A model generated the notes under the pieces. The model was given only the letters and a program-made list of their open reading frames with translations. It had not been told where the DNA came from and searched no databases. Below are positions 8,383 to 17,464 of a DNA stretch of 64,000 nt, one piece after another. How positions within the stretch are numbered: the first letter of the stretch is position 1; the number at the start of each line of letters is the position of its first letter. The position numbers and the translations under genes were made by a program. Origin of the DNA: Alphaproteobacteria bacterium (GTDB lineage: Bacteria; Pseudomonadota; Alphaproteobacteria; SHVP01); contig JAVJOO010000005.1 of the NCBI GenBank assembly GCA_040216735.1, forward strand, positions 682,001 to 746,000, written 5' to 3'.

Positions 8383-9379
8383 GGTGTGTGGCCGCCGATC
8401 CAGCGCCGATTTCATCGGCAAAATGGCACATCGCTTCGTGCCGCTCGCCGACAGGCCGTAACGAGGGTGCTACAGCGCAGGCGTCTGCCGCCCGCGAACA
8501 CCTATCCCGGTAATGGCAGCCGGTCGGTAGCGCGTAGAGATTGGGCGGCGGCCCGCCGATTTGGGCGTAGCCCTTTTCCGCGATCCGCTTCGGCGTCGAC
8601 GAAATGAGTGCCTGGGTATAGGGATGGCGCGGATCGTTGAAGACTGCGCGCACCGGACCGCTCTCCACGATCGAGCCCGCAAACATCACGCACATTCGGG
8701 TGCAATAGTGGGCGACGACACCGAGGTCGTGGGTGATGACCATAGCCGCCATGTCGCGATCGACGACAAGGCCGCGCAGGAGATCGAGAATTTGCGCCTG
8801 CACCGTGACGTCGAGCCCGGTGGTGGGTTCGTCGGCGATGAGCATCCGCGGACCGTTGATCAAAGCGAGAGCAATGAGAATGCGCTGTGCCATCCCACCA
8901 GAGAGTTCGTGCGGCCAGGCGCGCATCCGCCGTTCCGCGTCGGGGATCCCGACGGTCGCCAACATCTCGGCGCCGGCGCGCCAGGCGTCGTCCTTGGAGA
9001 TTGCCCGGTGTTCCTGCTGGGCGCGCACCAGTTGCTTGCCGACCCGGGACAACGGATCGAGCGATGTCAACGGCGATTGCACGATCATGGTGAGCTGGGT
9101 GCCGCGTATCCGATTGAGATCTTCGACTGGGAGGCCGACCAGTTCCTTGCCATCGAACCGAACGGACCCTTCAACGATGCGGGCCGGCGGTTGCAACAAA
9201 CCCATGATCGACATCGCGGTAAGCGATTTGCCGGCGCCGGTCTCGCCGACGATTCCGACGACCTCGCCCTTGTCGACGTCGAAGGAGACGCCGTTCAGAC
9301 CTTTGGCGACCCGGCGGCGATTGTTGAGATCGTGCGAAATGAAATGGGTGTGGAGGTTGCGCACCTCAAGGAGGCTCAT
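8375..9379 (-). CDS. Peptide/nickel-type ABC transporter ATP-binding protein, DppD/OppD-like
   Basis: Start taken at 9379, where the ATG overlaps the TGA stop of the permease gene (ATGA); this removes 54 arginine-rich residues that come from the permease gene read in another frame. The 334-residue protein starts MSLLEVRNLHTHF and carries Walker A GETGAGKS, signature LSGGMAQR, Walker B MLIADEPTTGLD and the C-terminal CHYRDRC extension of oligopeptide ATPases. It pairs with the DppF-like subunit to power the importer. Confidence 0.93.
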   Translation of the reverse strand: MSLLEVRNLHTHFISHDLNNRRRVAKGLNGVSFDVDKGEVVGIVGETGAGKSLTAMSIMGLLQPPARIVEGSVRFDGKELVGLPVEDLNRIRGTQLTMIVQSPLTSLDPLSRVGKQLVRAQQEHRAISKDDAWRAGAEMLATVGIPDAERRMRAWPHELSGGMAQRILIALALINGPRMLIADEPTTGLDVTVQAQILDLLRGLVVDRDMAAMVITHDLGVVAHYCTRMCVMFAGSIVESGPVRAVFNDPRHPYTQALISSTPKRIAEKGYAQIGGPPPNLYALPTGCHYRDRCSRAADACAVAPSLRPVGERHEAMCHFADEIGAGSAATHHG

Positions 9380-10266
9380 TTCCCGGTCGCTTTCCGCCGC
9401 GGATCGAGCAGATCCTGGAGCCCGTCGCCGAGAAGGTTGAAGCCTAGAACGACCCCAACGAGCGCGGCGCCGGGGAACAGCGCCACCCACCACTCGCCGC
9501 TGATGATGAATTCCGCGCCCTGCCGGATCATGGCACCCCACTCAGGCGTTGGCGCCTGGATACCGACGCCGATAAAGGCCAGAGTTGCGCTGATCCGAAC
9601 CGCCCACGCCATACGTACCGCTATCATCGCGGTCGATCCGCGGATCGCATTGGGCATGAGGTGGACGAAAAGTATCCGCCACGTTGGGTTACCGGCCGCC
9701 ACTGCCGATTCGACAAAGCCACTGGATCGCAGCGCAAGAACCTCGGAGCGAACCAGCCGCGCAAAAATCGGTGCGTCGAGAAAGCCGATCACCAGGACCA
9801 CGTTGACCAGGGACTGCCCGGTCGCTGCAACGACCGCGAGCGCCAGAACGATCGACGGGAACGAGCGCAAGACGTCCATAATGCGCAGCACGATTTCGTC
9901 GATAACGCCGCCCTTGTAGCCTGCAATCAGGCCGAGCGGCACGCCGACCACGAGCATGATTGCCGCCGAAGGGATCGCGATCCCGAAGGCATACCGGGCG
10001 CCGTGCAGGACCCGGCTGAAAACGTCCATGCCGTTACCGTCGGTGCCGAAGAGATATGTTGTATCCGGCGGCAGCAGAACGTCCCGCGAGAACAATTCAA
10101 TCGGACCGAATGGCGCGATGACGTCGGCCAGGGCGGCGATTACCGCGAACACGGCAACGATGGCAAAGCCGATAGCGAAGGTCGGGCTGCGCCGAGCGAC
10201 GCCCAGCACTCGGCCATGCCACGTGAAACCCGGCAACGCGGTGCCCTCGGCGGTCGAGTCCGTCAC
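9376..10266 (-). CDS. Peptide-type ABC transporter permease, DppC-like
   Basis: The GTG at 10266 is the likely start because it overlaps the TGA stop of the DppB-like gene (GTGA) and yields the usual N-terminus; the longer ATG reading from 10425 lies inside that gene. The 296-residue protein has a membrane segment near residues 30-55, a periplasmic stretch with FGTDGNGMDVFSRVLHGAR, and about five further hydrophobic helices. The cytoplasmic loop LVRSEVLALRSSGFVESAVAAG is the ATPase-contact region. It forms the channel together with the DppB-like subunit. Confidence 0.92.
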   Translation of the reverse strand: MTDSTAEGTALPGFTWHGRVLGVARRSPTFAIGFAIVAVFAVIAALADVIAPFGPIELFSRDVLLPPDTTYLFGTDGNGMDVFSRVLHGARYAFGIAIPSAAIMLVVGVPLGLIAGYKGGVIDEIVLRIMDVLRSFPSIVLALAVVAATGQSLVNVVLVIGFLDAPIFARLVRSEVLALRSSGFVESAVAAGNPTWRILFVHLMPNAIRGSTAMIAVRMAWAVRISATLAFIGVGIQAPTPEWGAMIRQGAEFIISGEWWVALFPGAALVGVVLGFNLLGDGLQDLLDPRRKATGK

Positions 10267-11279
10267 GCGCGTAGGGTGGCGCGCGGTTCGAGCACCAGCA
10301 CCAGCAAGTCGATGACGATAAAGACCGAGACGGAGAACACCGCCAGAACCAAGACGTAACCTTGTACGGCGGCAAAGTCGCCCAGCAGGATCGCATTGAG
10401 GCCCCACTGGCCCAATCCGCCCCAAGCGAAAATGAGTTCCAACAGAGAAACCGCCGCGAGCAGGCCGGTGATTTCGGTGCCGATGAACGTCAAGATTGGC
10501 GTGATCGCGTTGCGCAGCGCGATGCGCCGTACCGTTCGCGGCCGCAGACCCTGGGCGCGGGCGTAGCGGACGTAATCGCTCGCCAAAACCTCAAGAGAAA
10601 TTGCCCGGGTGTGTTTGATGATGGGCGCGGCGACGATGATGGAGAAAAGGATGACGGGGAGTGTGAGCTGGCTTAACGCCGACCGCGCGGTCTCCCAATT
10701 GCCGGCGATGACACTGTCGACAAAGTAGCTGCCTGTGACGTTGGGTGGCGGAAAGGAGGCAATGTCCAGCCTGCCCATCGGCGGCGGCGAAACGCCCAGG
10801 AGAAAGAAAAACACAAAGATCGCCATGAGGGCGATCCAGTATGTCGGCACCGAAAAGCCGAACAGGGAGACGAAACGACTGATCTGATCGAACAGTTTGT
10901 TGGGCCGCTGCGCCGAGCGCAGGCCAACGGGAACGCCGACGAGAGCGCCGAGTAGAACGGAGAATATTAGAAGTTCGAGGCTGGCTGGCAGACGGTTCTT
11001 GATTTCGTCGGCAACCCGTTCGGTCGACTGCCAGGAGTCGCCAAGGTCGCCTTGCAAGAGCTTGCCTAAATAGAGCCCGTACTGGACGAAAAAGGGCTTA
11101 TCGAGGCCAAGTTCCTGTTCGATCGCCGCGAAGGTCGCTTCGTCGGCCATCGGGCCACCGAGCATGGCAACGGGGCTTTGTTCCCCGATTCTTACCAGCA
11201 TAAAGGTCAGGAAGGTGATGCCCAATAAAATGGGCACCACCAACACAAACCGCCGCAACAAGAATTGGCGGATCGCCAT
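10263..11279 (-). CDS. Peptide-type ABC transporter permease, DppB-like
   Basis: A 338-residue permease with the usual N-terminal membrane anchor (FLLRRFVLVVPILLGITFL), a periplasmic domain and five more helices. The EAA-type loop reads SDYVRYARAQGLRPRTV, followed by LRNAITPIL, as expected for DppB/OppB proteins. It begins 32 bases after the substrate-binding protein gene and overlaps the DppC-like gene by 4 bases. Peptides, nickel, opines and many small organic acids are imported by this family, so the substrate is open; the neighbouring CoA ligase favours an acid or amide. Confidence 0.93.
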   Translation of the reverse strand: MAIRQFLLRRFVLVVPILLGITFLTFMLVRIGEQSPVAMLGGPMADEATFAAIEQELGLDKPFFVQYGLYLGKLLQGDLGDSWQSTERVADEIKNRLPASLELLIFSVLLGALVGVPVGLRSAQRPNKLFDQISRFVSLFGFSVPTYWIALMAIFVFFFLLGVSPPPMGRLDIASFPPPNVTGSYFVDSVIAGNWETARSALSQLTLPVILFSIIVAAPIIKHTRAISLEVLASDYVRYARAQGLRPRTVRRIALRNAITPILTFIGTEITGLLAAVSLLELIFAWGGLGQWGLNAILLGDFAAVQGYVLVLAVFSVSVFIVIDLLVLVLEPRATLRA

Positions 11280-11311
11280 CCTGAACCGTTAGACCCTTAT
11301 GCTCTGGAGGA

Positions 11312-12904
11312 CTAGCCCTCGCAGCGCAGGTGCTTCCACACCACGCGGTCGTGCTGGTACCACAGCCAACCGGTGATGCAAGGAACCGTCACAGCGTAGG
11401 TCTTGGGAAAATCCGAGATGATGAAGGTTGCATCATCCGCGTGGATCTTCTGGGCTTCCTTCGCCATGGCAATCGCCTTCGTCTGATCCTGTTCGCCGAT
11501 CATCGCATCGACCAACGCATCGAACTTGGGATTGTTGTAGTCGTTGACGTCCGACGACCCTTGGCTGTGCGCCGACAGGAAGAACGCGTAGCCCGGATCG
11601 AGGACGAACGCGTTCGCAAGATGCGGGAAGAACGGAATGTCACGCTTGCCGATAGCGCGGCGAGAGTTCATTTCGGTCTTCGGAATCCGCTTCAGGTTGA
11701 CGGTGATCCCAGCCTTGGCCAACGCATCCTTGGTCTGGATCGCGAGGGGCTCTTCCCACCACCAGTTGTCGGTGTACTCAAGCTGGATTTCGAGACCGTT
11801 GCCGTGACCTGCCTCGGACAGGAGCGCGCGCGCTTTGCCCAAATCGGTCTTGTAGGTCTGCGCCGGCGTATAGAAAGCGCCGAACGCCGGAGCAAGGATC
11901 GAGTCCGAGCGTTCGCCTAGGCCGCGGAATACCGCTTCGCTGACGGCGTCGTAGTCGAACGCGTAGTTGATCGCCTGGCGCACCCGAATGTCGTCGAAGG
12001 GTTTGAAGTTCGGGTTCATCCGCAAGGTCGCGGCGCCCGTACCGGGGACGCTGTCGACTTTCACTTTGGGATCTTTAGCAAGGTCGACCAATTGCTGAAT
12101 CGGCATTTGGTCGGCCCAGTGAATCTGGCCGCTTTTGACCAGCGCCGCACGGCTCGCGGGCGACGGAATTTCGCGGTAGATCACCCGGGTGAAGAACGGC
12201 TTTTCGTCGAAGTAATTCTCGTTGAGGGTGAACACGGCGCCTTCGCCGGGGCGCACCGAATCAACCTTGTAGGGGCCGAAGCCGGCGGTGTTCTTTTCCT
12301 GCCACTTGACCGCCCACTGATCGTCCGCCGTGGCGTTTTCCTTGAGGACCTTAGAGTCGGCCAGCGCCGGGAACACCGTTGTCAGGATACGCGGAAAGAT
12401 GTTGTTCGCAGTACCCAGCGTGAATTTGACCTCTGAGTCCGAGATCGCTTCGACCGCTTCGATGCGGCCCACGCGGATCATGAAGTTGCCAACTCGCTTG
12501 CGATCCCTGGCCATAGCCCAGGAGAAAGCCACGTCGTGGGCGCTGAGTTCGTTGCCGGCCGGGCTCTTGACGCCCGGGCGGATCTTGAAGGTCACGACCT
12601 TGCCACCCTCGCTGAGGGTCCAGCTTTCGGCCATGTGCGGTTCCACCGTGGCCGCGTCGATCACCGTCCGGCCGGTCGCATCGGTCATGACGCCATGCTT
12701 GGTCAGGCCTTCGTAAACGTTGACCGCAGACTCGAGCGTACCGGTCAGCCATTGGTCGGTGTCAAACCCGGCCGGGGTGCCGACCGCACCGAAGATGAAT
12801 GTCTTGTCTTGGGCCTGGCTGGGCGCCGCCGCCAAGCCGATGGCCCCGCCAAACGCCAAAGCCACCATGGCATGACGCGTGAACGTTGCTTTCGTGGTTT
12901 TCAT
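11312..12904 (-). CDS. ABC transporter substrate-binding protein (SBP family 5), importer of operon A
   Basis: A 530-residue periplasmic binding protein with a signal peptide (basic start, hydrophobic ALAFGGAIGLAAAPSQAQ) and the family-5 body, including a KVVTFKIRPGVKS strand and PFDDIRVRQAINYAFD. A strong ribosome site, GGGAGG, precedes the ATG. It is the first gene of operon A, next to permease, ATPase and catabolic genes, so it most likely selects the pathway substrate. The LysR gene at 13014 is divergent from it with about 110 bases between the two starts, which makes LysR control probable. Confidence 0.93.
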   Translation of the reverse strand: MKTTKATFTRHAMVALAFGGAIGLAAAPSQAQDKTFIFGAVGTPAGFDTDQWLTGTLESAVNVYEGLTKHGVMTDATGRTVIDAATVEPHMAESWTLSEGGKVVTFKIRPGVKSPAGNELSAHDVAFSWAMARDRKRVGNFMIRVGRIEAVEAISDSEVKFTLGTANNIFPRILTTVFPALADSKVLKENATADDQWAVKWQEKNTAGFGPYKVDSVRPGEGAVFTLNENYFDEKPFFTRVIYREIPSPASRAALVKSGQIHWADQMPIQQLVDLAKDPKVKVDSVPGTGAATLRMNPNFKPFDDIRVRQAINYAFDYDAVSEAVFRGLGERSDSILAPAFGAFYTPAQTYKTDLGKARALLSEAGHGNGLEIQLEYTDNWWWEEPLAIQTKDALAKAGITVNLKRIPKTEMNSRRAIGKRDIPFFPHLANAFVLDPGYAFFLSAHSQGSSDVNDYNNPKFDALVDAMIGEQDQTKAIAMAKEAQKIHADDATFIISDFPKTYAVTVPCITGWLWYQHDRVVWKHLRCEG

Positions 12905-13013
12905 AGATTCCTCCCTTGAGCCGGCTCCCAGCCGGTTTCGCGGGGATCAAACAGGTTCACCCACCGATTGACAACGAAGTAATCGTCGCGGCACAGTTTA
13001 GAAATATTGATGC
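12905..13013. promoter_or_regulatory. Divergent promoter region between operon A and the LysR gene
   Basis: This 109-base spacer must hold the promoters of operon A (leftward) and the LysR gene (rightward). It includes an inverted repeat, CCGGCT at 12921-12926 and AGCCGG at 12930-12935, and an A/T-rich stretch with TTTAGAAATATTG at the right. Divergent LysR genes usually bind such spacers. No clear -10/-35 pair can be assigned by eye. Confidence 0.45.
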
Positions 13014-13955
13014 ATGGAGGGTCCCTTGCCCCGCGAATTACCGCCCCTAAATGCCGTCCGCGCGTTCGAAGCCGCCGGGCGGAATCTAAGCATTTCCAAG
13101 GCTGCGCGGGAACTCGGGGTGTCTTCCGGCGCGGTCAGCCACCAGGTGCGCTTACTTGAGGAATATTTCGGTCTGCCGCTGTTTCTTCGGGAGACCCGGA
13201 GAGTATCGCTCACCTCAGCCGGACAAGCATGCCTGCCAGCCCTAACCGCCGGTTTGGACCGCATCGAAGAAGCGGTCCACCGCATGAACCAAGCGCAAAA
13301 ACCGGGGCGGGTCAGCGTCAGCGTCGAGATTTCCTTTGCCGAACGCTGGCTGGTGCCGCGGCTCGCGCGATTCCGTGCGACCTATCCCGAGGTCGTCGTG
13401 GAACTAATGGGCCGGCCCCTCGATCTCGAGGCCGCGGTCTACAAGTCCAATTTCGCCATTGCCTATGGGTCACGACGTTTCCAGGGGCTTATCGTCGAAC
13501 GCATGATGAGCGAATACGTCTATCCGGTGTGCAGCCCGACGTTCGCGTCGGCGTACGGCCTGGAGCGTCCCTCCGATCTGCGCCGCGGCGCGCCCCTGCT
13601 GCACGACGACACCATGGCGCGCAATGCGTGGTACCCGGACTGGTCGACCTGGCTCAGCGGCCAAGGTCAGCACGATGTCGATACTGCTGCGGGCAATCGG
13701 TTCACGGCGTCGAGCATGGCCCTCCAGGCGGCCTGCGAAGGCGACGGGATTGCGCTGGGCCGCGGCGCTCTGGTTGCCAGCGATCTGCGGTCGGGCCGCC
13801 TAATTGCGCCATTCGGAATCGCCCATGCGCCGTCGTTCGACTATTTCGTGGTTGGGCTGCCCGCCGCATTGGAACAACCCCAGGTCGCCGTGTTCCGGGA
13901 TTGGCTGCTGGACGAAGGGGCCAAGGAAGGCGCCGCGCTGCGCCCGACCGGTTAG
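13014..13955 (+). CDS. LysR-type regulator, GcvA-like
   Basis: A 313-residue regulator with an N-terminal winged helix-turn-helix (LPPLNAVRAFEAAGRNLSISKAARELGVSSGAVSHQV, given here as its overall span near residues 9-45) and a periplasmic-binding-like effector domain. The first ATG at 13014 forms part of a GGAGGG sequence that could instead be the ribosome site for an in-frame TTG at 13026; that start would give the usual GcvA-like N-terminus. It is divergent from operon A and converges on operon B, overlapping the end of its last gene by 4 bases. It is the obvious candidate regulator of both. Confidence 0.9.
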   Translation: MEGPLPRELPPLNAVRAFEAAGRNLSISKAARELGVSSGAVSHQVRLLEEYFGLPLFLRETRRVSLTSAGQACLPALTAGLDRIEEAVHRMNQAQKPGRVSVSVEISFAERWLVPRLARFRATYPEVVVELMGRPLDLEAAVYKSNFAIAYGSRRFQGLIVERMMSEYVYPVCSPTFASAYGLERPSDLRRGAPLLHDDTMARNAWYPDWSTWLSGQGQHDVDTAAGNRFTASSMALQAACEGDGIALGRGALVASDLRSGRLIAPFGIAHAPSFDYFVVGLPAALEQPQVAVFRDWLLDEGAKEGAALRPTG

Positions 13956-15427
13956 CCTTGCGCGGGTAGCCGTTCGACGAGGTCGTTCTTGAGGACCTTG
14001 CCCTGGGCACTCTTGGGTAGATCGTCGATGAAGAACACCGCCTTGGGCACCTTGTAGGGTGCCAACGCGCTGCGGCAATAGGCGATGAGGTCGGCGTCGC
14101 CGATCTCACCCTTGGCGACCACAAAGGCCGCGACCTCTTCCCCAAGTTCGCGCGAGGGCCAGGCGACGACGGCGGCGTCGTGCACCGACTCGTGCTTGCA
14201 TAACAGATCTTCGATCTCGGCCGGGTAGATGTTGATCCCGCCGCGAATGATCATGTCCTTCACGCGACCGACAACATAGAGGTAGCCTTGGTCGTCCACC
14301 TTGCCGAGATCGCCGGTGTAGTACCAACCGTCGATGAAGGATTTCTTGGTTTCTTCTTCGTTGCGGTAGAAGCCGTCGGGTAGCCACGGCGCCCGCTGGC
14401 GAATGCGACCGACCGTTTCAGTGGCGACCGGTTGGTCGTTCTCGTCGACAACTTGAAATTCGTTGCGGTAGGCCGCGCGTCCCACGGATGCCGCCTTCTC
14501 GGCCGGATCCCCCGGTGCCAGGACCGCCACACCGCCGCCTTCGGTGGAACTGAACAGATTGACGAAATGGGGACAAAGCTCACGCTTAATCGCCTCGCGT
14601 TCGTCGCCGTGGAGGATCGAGCCGCTCGAGATCAGGATGCGCAGGTTAGGAAATAGCAGGCCGGGTCCGCGCTCGATCGCCAGCATCCGACGAAACAACG
14701 TCGGGACCAGGAATAGCGAAGTAACGCCCAACCGGTTCACCGCATCAGCCAGTTCCTCGGCCTTGTAGGGCGGCGGATGCATGACCACGGTAGCACCGAA
14801 GTAAAGATTGGAGATCGTGAAGCCGCGGCCGCCGCCGAAATAGAGCGGCGTCGCCAAAATATTTCGGTCGTGCTCGTTGAACCCAAGGTCGACCGTTTGC
14901 GAGAAGAAACGCAAGACCATCTGCCGGTGCGTCACCAGCGGCCCCTTGGGAATTCCCGTCGTCCCCGACGAGAGCGACAGCCAAAGCGGATCGTCGATAT
15001 TATTGGGGAACGACCCGTCGATCCCCTGCGCCGCCACCGCCGCGTGCCACGCGTCGTCAACACACAACGTGCGGATACCCTCCAGCGGCGCGTCGGAAAT
15101 CGCCGCGACCGCCCCGAAAAATGTCGCGATCCGCTGCTTTTCTTCGGGCGTCCAGCGAACATCCATGGGAAGCAAGACCGCTCCCATCCGGAACAGACCG
15201 AACATCGCCACGAGATGAGCCACCGTGTCGGGCATCGACAGGCCAACGATATCGCCGGGTTTGACCCCCTGGGCCGATAGATGATTGGCGGTTTGCCGCA
15301 TCAGGCGGTCCATCGCCGCATAGGTCGTGATGGTCCCGTCGCGTTCGATTAAGGCCGGATGGTGGGGTCGGCGTACCGCGTTGTGGCTGATTGCGTCGGC
15401 GATATGAAGGAAGGAATCCCGGGCCAT
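13952..15427 (-). CDS. Acyl-CoA synthetase (AMP-forming), operon B copy
   Basis: The ATG at 15427, two bases after the amidohydrolase stop, is the natural start; the reading from 15847 extends into that gene. The 491-residue protein has SLSSGTTGIPKG at about 151-162, a SSTEGG motif, the hinge region TGDLGKVDDQGYLYVVGR and the catalytic-lysine motif LPKSAQGK. It would form a CoA ester of an organic acid. It is distant from the operon A synthetase in sequence, so the two are unlikely to be a recent duplication. It is last in operon B and converges on the LysR gene. Confidence 0.93.
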   Translation of the reverse strand: MARDSFLHIADAISHNAVRRPHHPALIERDGTITTYAAMDRLMRQTANHLSAQGVKPGDIVGLSMPDTVAHLVAMFGLFRMGAVLLPMDVRWTPEEKQRIATFFGAVAAISDAPLEGIRTLCVDDAWHAAVAAQGIDGSFPNNIDDPLWLSLSSGTTGIPKGPLVTHRQMVLRFFSQTVDLGFNEHDRNILATPLYFGGGRGFTISNLYFGATVVMHPPPYKAEELADAVNRLGVTSLFLVPTLFRRMLAIERGPGLLFPNLRILISSGSILHGDEREAIKRELCPHFVNLFSSTEGGGVAVLAPGDPAEKAASVGRAAYRNEFQVVDENDQPVATETVGRIRQRAPWLPDGFYRNEEETKKSFIDGWYYTGDLGKVDDQGYLYVVGRVKDMIIRGGINIYPAEIEDLLCKHESVHDAAVVAWPSRELGEEVAAFVVAKGEIGDADLIAYCRSALAPYKVPKAVFFIDDLPKSAQGKVLKNDLVERLPAQG

Positions 15428-15429
15428 GG

Positions 15430-16290
15430 TTAGAGCTTGTACAGGCGACGGGTGTTGTCGCGCAAAAAGAGTTTCAGCGAGTCTTCGCGCAGGCCGAGGT
15501 CTTCGATCTCTTTGCGCGTCCGCTCGAAATCGAGGACCGGAAAGTCGGTCCCGAAGAGGACTTTGTGCTTGCCGTAAGTGTTGATGTAATGGACGAACTG
15601 CGGCGGCCAGTATTTCGGGCCGTGGGCGTCCGAGCCGATGTAGACGTTCTCGTGCTTCCACGCCATCGCAATCATTTCGTCGGTCCACGGAATACCGACA
15701 TGAATGCCGACGAGCTTGAGTTCGGGGAAGTCGCATGCAACATCGTCGAGCGTGATCGGCCGACCGACGCTGCGGAGGCGACGATCCGGCGTGTAGACGA
15801 GGGATTGCCCGACTTGCATCTGAATCGGGACATCGAGTTCGACGCACTTGGCATAGAACGGATAAACCCGCGCGTGGTTCGGCGGCATGTCGAACCAGTG
15901 GGGATAGAAATGCGCGCCAACAAAACCTAGATCGTTGATACCGCGTTCGAGTTCCTTGACACCGGTCATGCCTTGGGTCGGGTCGATCCCGGCCAGGCCC
16001 CGGAAGCGATCCGGGTGCGCCTTAACCGCATCGGCGACAACTTCGTAGGGAATGAAGGAGCTGGAGGGCAATCCCATCTGGCCGCTTTTGTTGGCGATCA
16101 AAAAGGACATTTCGATCCCGGCGGCATCCATCCGACGCAGCATTTCCTCGTGCGGAATACCGGTGTAGGTCCCCGACTCCACACCGATCTTGCCCACGAA
16201 AAAATCCCTGCTGGTCTTGGGCCGGTGGGCCATGGCTTCGTCCGTCCAAATATTGACGACGGCATCGATGGCCTTGAGGTCATAGCTCAT
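15430..16290 (-). CDS. Amidohydrolase-2 family protein lacking the N-terminal HxH motif, operon B copy
   Basis: A 286-residue paralogue of the protein at 6407-7342, alike over its length: GLAGIDPTQGM, VGAHFYPHWFDM, LKLVGIHVGIPWTDEMIAMAW and FGTDFPVLD. The N-terminal metal motif is again missing, the strand reading AIDAVVNIWTD where ID-x-H-x-H is expected. It sits 20 bases after the acyl-CoA dehydrogenase gene and 2 bases before the acyl-CoA synthetase gene. The same partner order (amidohydrolase near a CoA ligase) occurs in operon A, so both likely act on related compounds. Confidence 0.88.
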   Translation of the reverse strand: MSYDLKAIDAVVNIWTDEAMAHRPKTSRDFFVGKIGVESGTYTGIPHEEMLRRMDAAGIEMSFLIANKSGQMGLPSSSFIPYEVVADAVKAHPDRFRGLAGIDPTQGMTGVKELERGINDLGFVGAHFYPHWFDMPPNHARVYPFYAKCVELDVPIQMQVGQSLVYTPDRRLRSVGRPITLDDVACDFPELKLVGIHVGIPWTDEMIAMAWKHENVYIGSDAHGPKYWPPQFVHYINTYGKHKVLFGTDFPVLDFERTRKEIEDLGLREDSLKLFLRDNTRRLYKL

Positions 16291-16310
16291 GACGGTTCCT
16301 TCCTTGGCTT

Positions 16311-17453
16311 CTAGAGTCCGACTTCACGGGCGATAATGTCGCGCTGGATTTCGTTGGCGCCCTCGCCGAACGTGTAGAGCCGCGAATCGCGCCACATCCG
16401 CTGCATATCGCTTTCGATGGCATAACCCGTGCTAGCGAGAAGTTGCATGCCGTGATGGGTCACGTACTGCAAACATTCGGAGGCAACCATCTTGGCCTGG
16501 GCGGCTTCTTTGCGGCAGCGCGCGTCCTGGTCGATGAGCCATGCGAGGTGATAGAGAATGAAACGCGCCTGATCGACCCGCGTTTGCATGTCGGCGATGC
16601 GATGGGCGACGCTTTGGAACTTGCCGAGGGGGCGCCCGAACTGGACCCGTTCCTTCACATGGGCGACGGCGATATCGACGGCGCGTTGCGACTGACCGAT
16701 TGCGTTTGCGGCCTGACCGGATCGGCTGAATTGCAAGGTTGACATCAAGTGTTTGAAGCCATCGCCCTCGTCGCCCAGGAGGCCGTCGTCCGCGACGAAC
16801 ACGTCCTCAAAAGCGATGTCCCACGAGGTCAGGCAGTTGTTGCCGATCTTTTCGAGGCGGGTCATGTGGATGCCCTTGGCACCGCGCGGCACCAGTAGCA
16901 TCGAAATGCCGCGATTACCTTCGGAGCCCGCGGTCGTGCGGCAGGCCGTGACGATGTAATCTGCCTCGTTAGCGCCGCTGATCCACGTCTTGCGCCCGTT
17001 GACGATCCACCCGCCATCGCCGCGTCGGGCACGGGTGATGAGCGCGCCGGCATCCGTACCGGCACCGGGTTCGGTTAGACCGAGGGAAAAGCGCAGCTCG
17101 CCTGCGATAATTTTGGGGAGGAGAGCGGCGCGCTGCGCCTCAGACCCGTAGGTGTAAATGGACATGCCGCCGAACCCCAGGGTGGTGCCATACAGCGAGG
17201 CCGCCATGCCAGCGTGGTAGCCGAGGCGTTCATGGGCAACGGCGACAGTCTGCCAGGCCCCGTCGAGGCCGCCATACTTTTCGGGAAACGGAATCGCGAG
17301 CAACCCGAGGTCGGCGTAATGCTTCAGCAAGAAATCGGGGGGCTCGTGGGCTCGGTCCCGACGGCGGACCTCTTCGGGGGGCAGGTGCTGCGCCAGCATC
17401 CGATCGACCGATTCGAGCAGGGCGCGTTGTTCGTCGTTTAGGCCGAAGTCCAT
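16311..17453 (-). CDS. Acyl-CoA dehydrogenase
   Basis: Start at 17453 gives MDFGLNDEQRALLESV, the usual start of this family; the longer reading to 17654 is arginine-rich sequence from the neighbouring gene. The 380-residue FAD enzyme carries LTEPGAGTDAGA near the flavin site, the GRKTWISGANEAD segment, and the C-terminal GEGANEIQRDIIARE in which the catalytic glutamate position is kept. It would insert a 2,3-double bond into an acyl-CoA made by the downstream synthetase and pass electrons to ETF. It lies 11 bases after the TRAP permease gene. Confidence 0.93.
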   Translation of the reverse strand: MDFGLNDEQRALLESVDRMLAQHLPPEEVRRRDRAHEPPDFLLKHYADLGLLAIPFPEKYGGLDGAWQTVAVAHERLGYHAGMAASLYGTTLGFGGMSIYTYGSEAQRAALLPKIIAGELRFSLGLTEPGAGTDAGALITRARRGDGGWIVNGRKTWISGANEADYIVTACRTTAGSEGNRGISMLLVPRGAKGIHMTRLEKIGNNCLTSWDIAFEDVFVADDGLLGDEGDGFKHLMSTLQFSRSGQAANAIGQSQRAVDIAVAHVKERVQFGRPLGKFQSVAHRIADMQTRVDQARFILYHLAWLIDQDARCRKEAAQAKMVASECLQYVTHHGMQLLASTGYAIESDMQRMWRDSRLYTFGEGANEIQRDIIAREVGL

Positions 17454-17464
17454 CGCCCTGCTCC

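Noticed and set aside
8561-9919. A 452-codon frame opposite the ABC transporter genes
   Set aside because: Antisense to DppD- and DppC-like genes that have clear motifs; repeats of Arg and Asp without a fold pattern.
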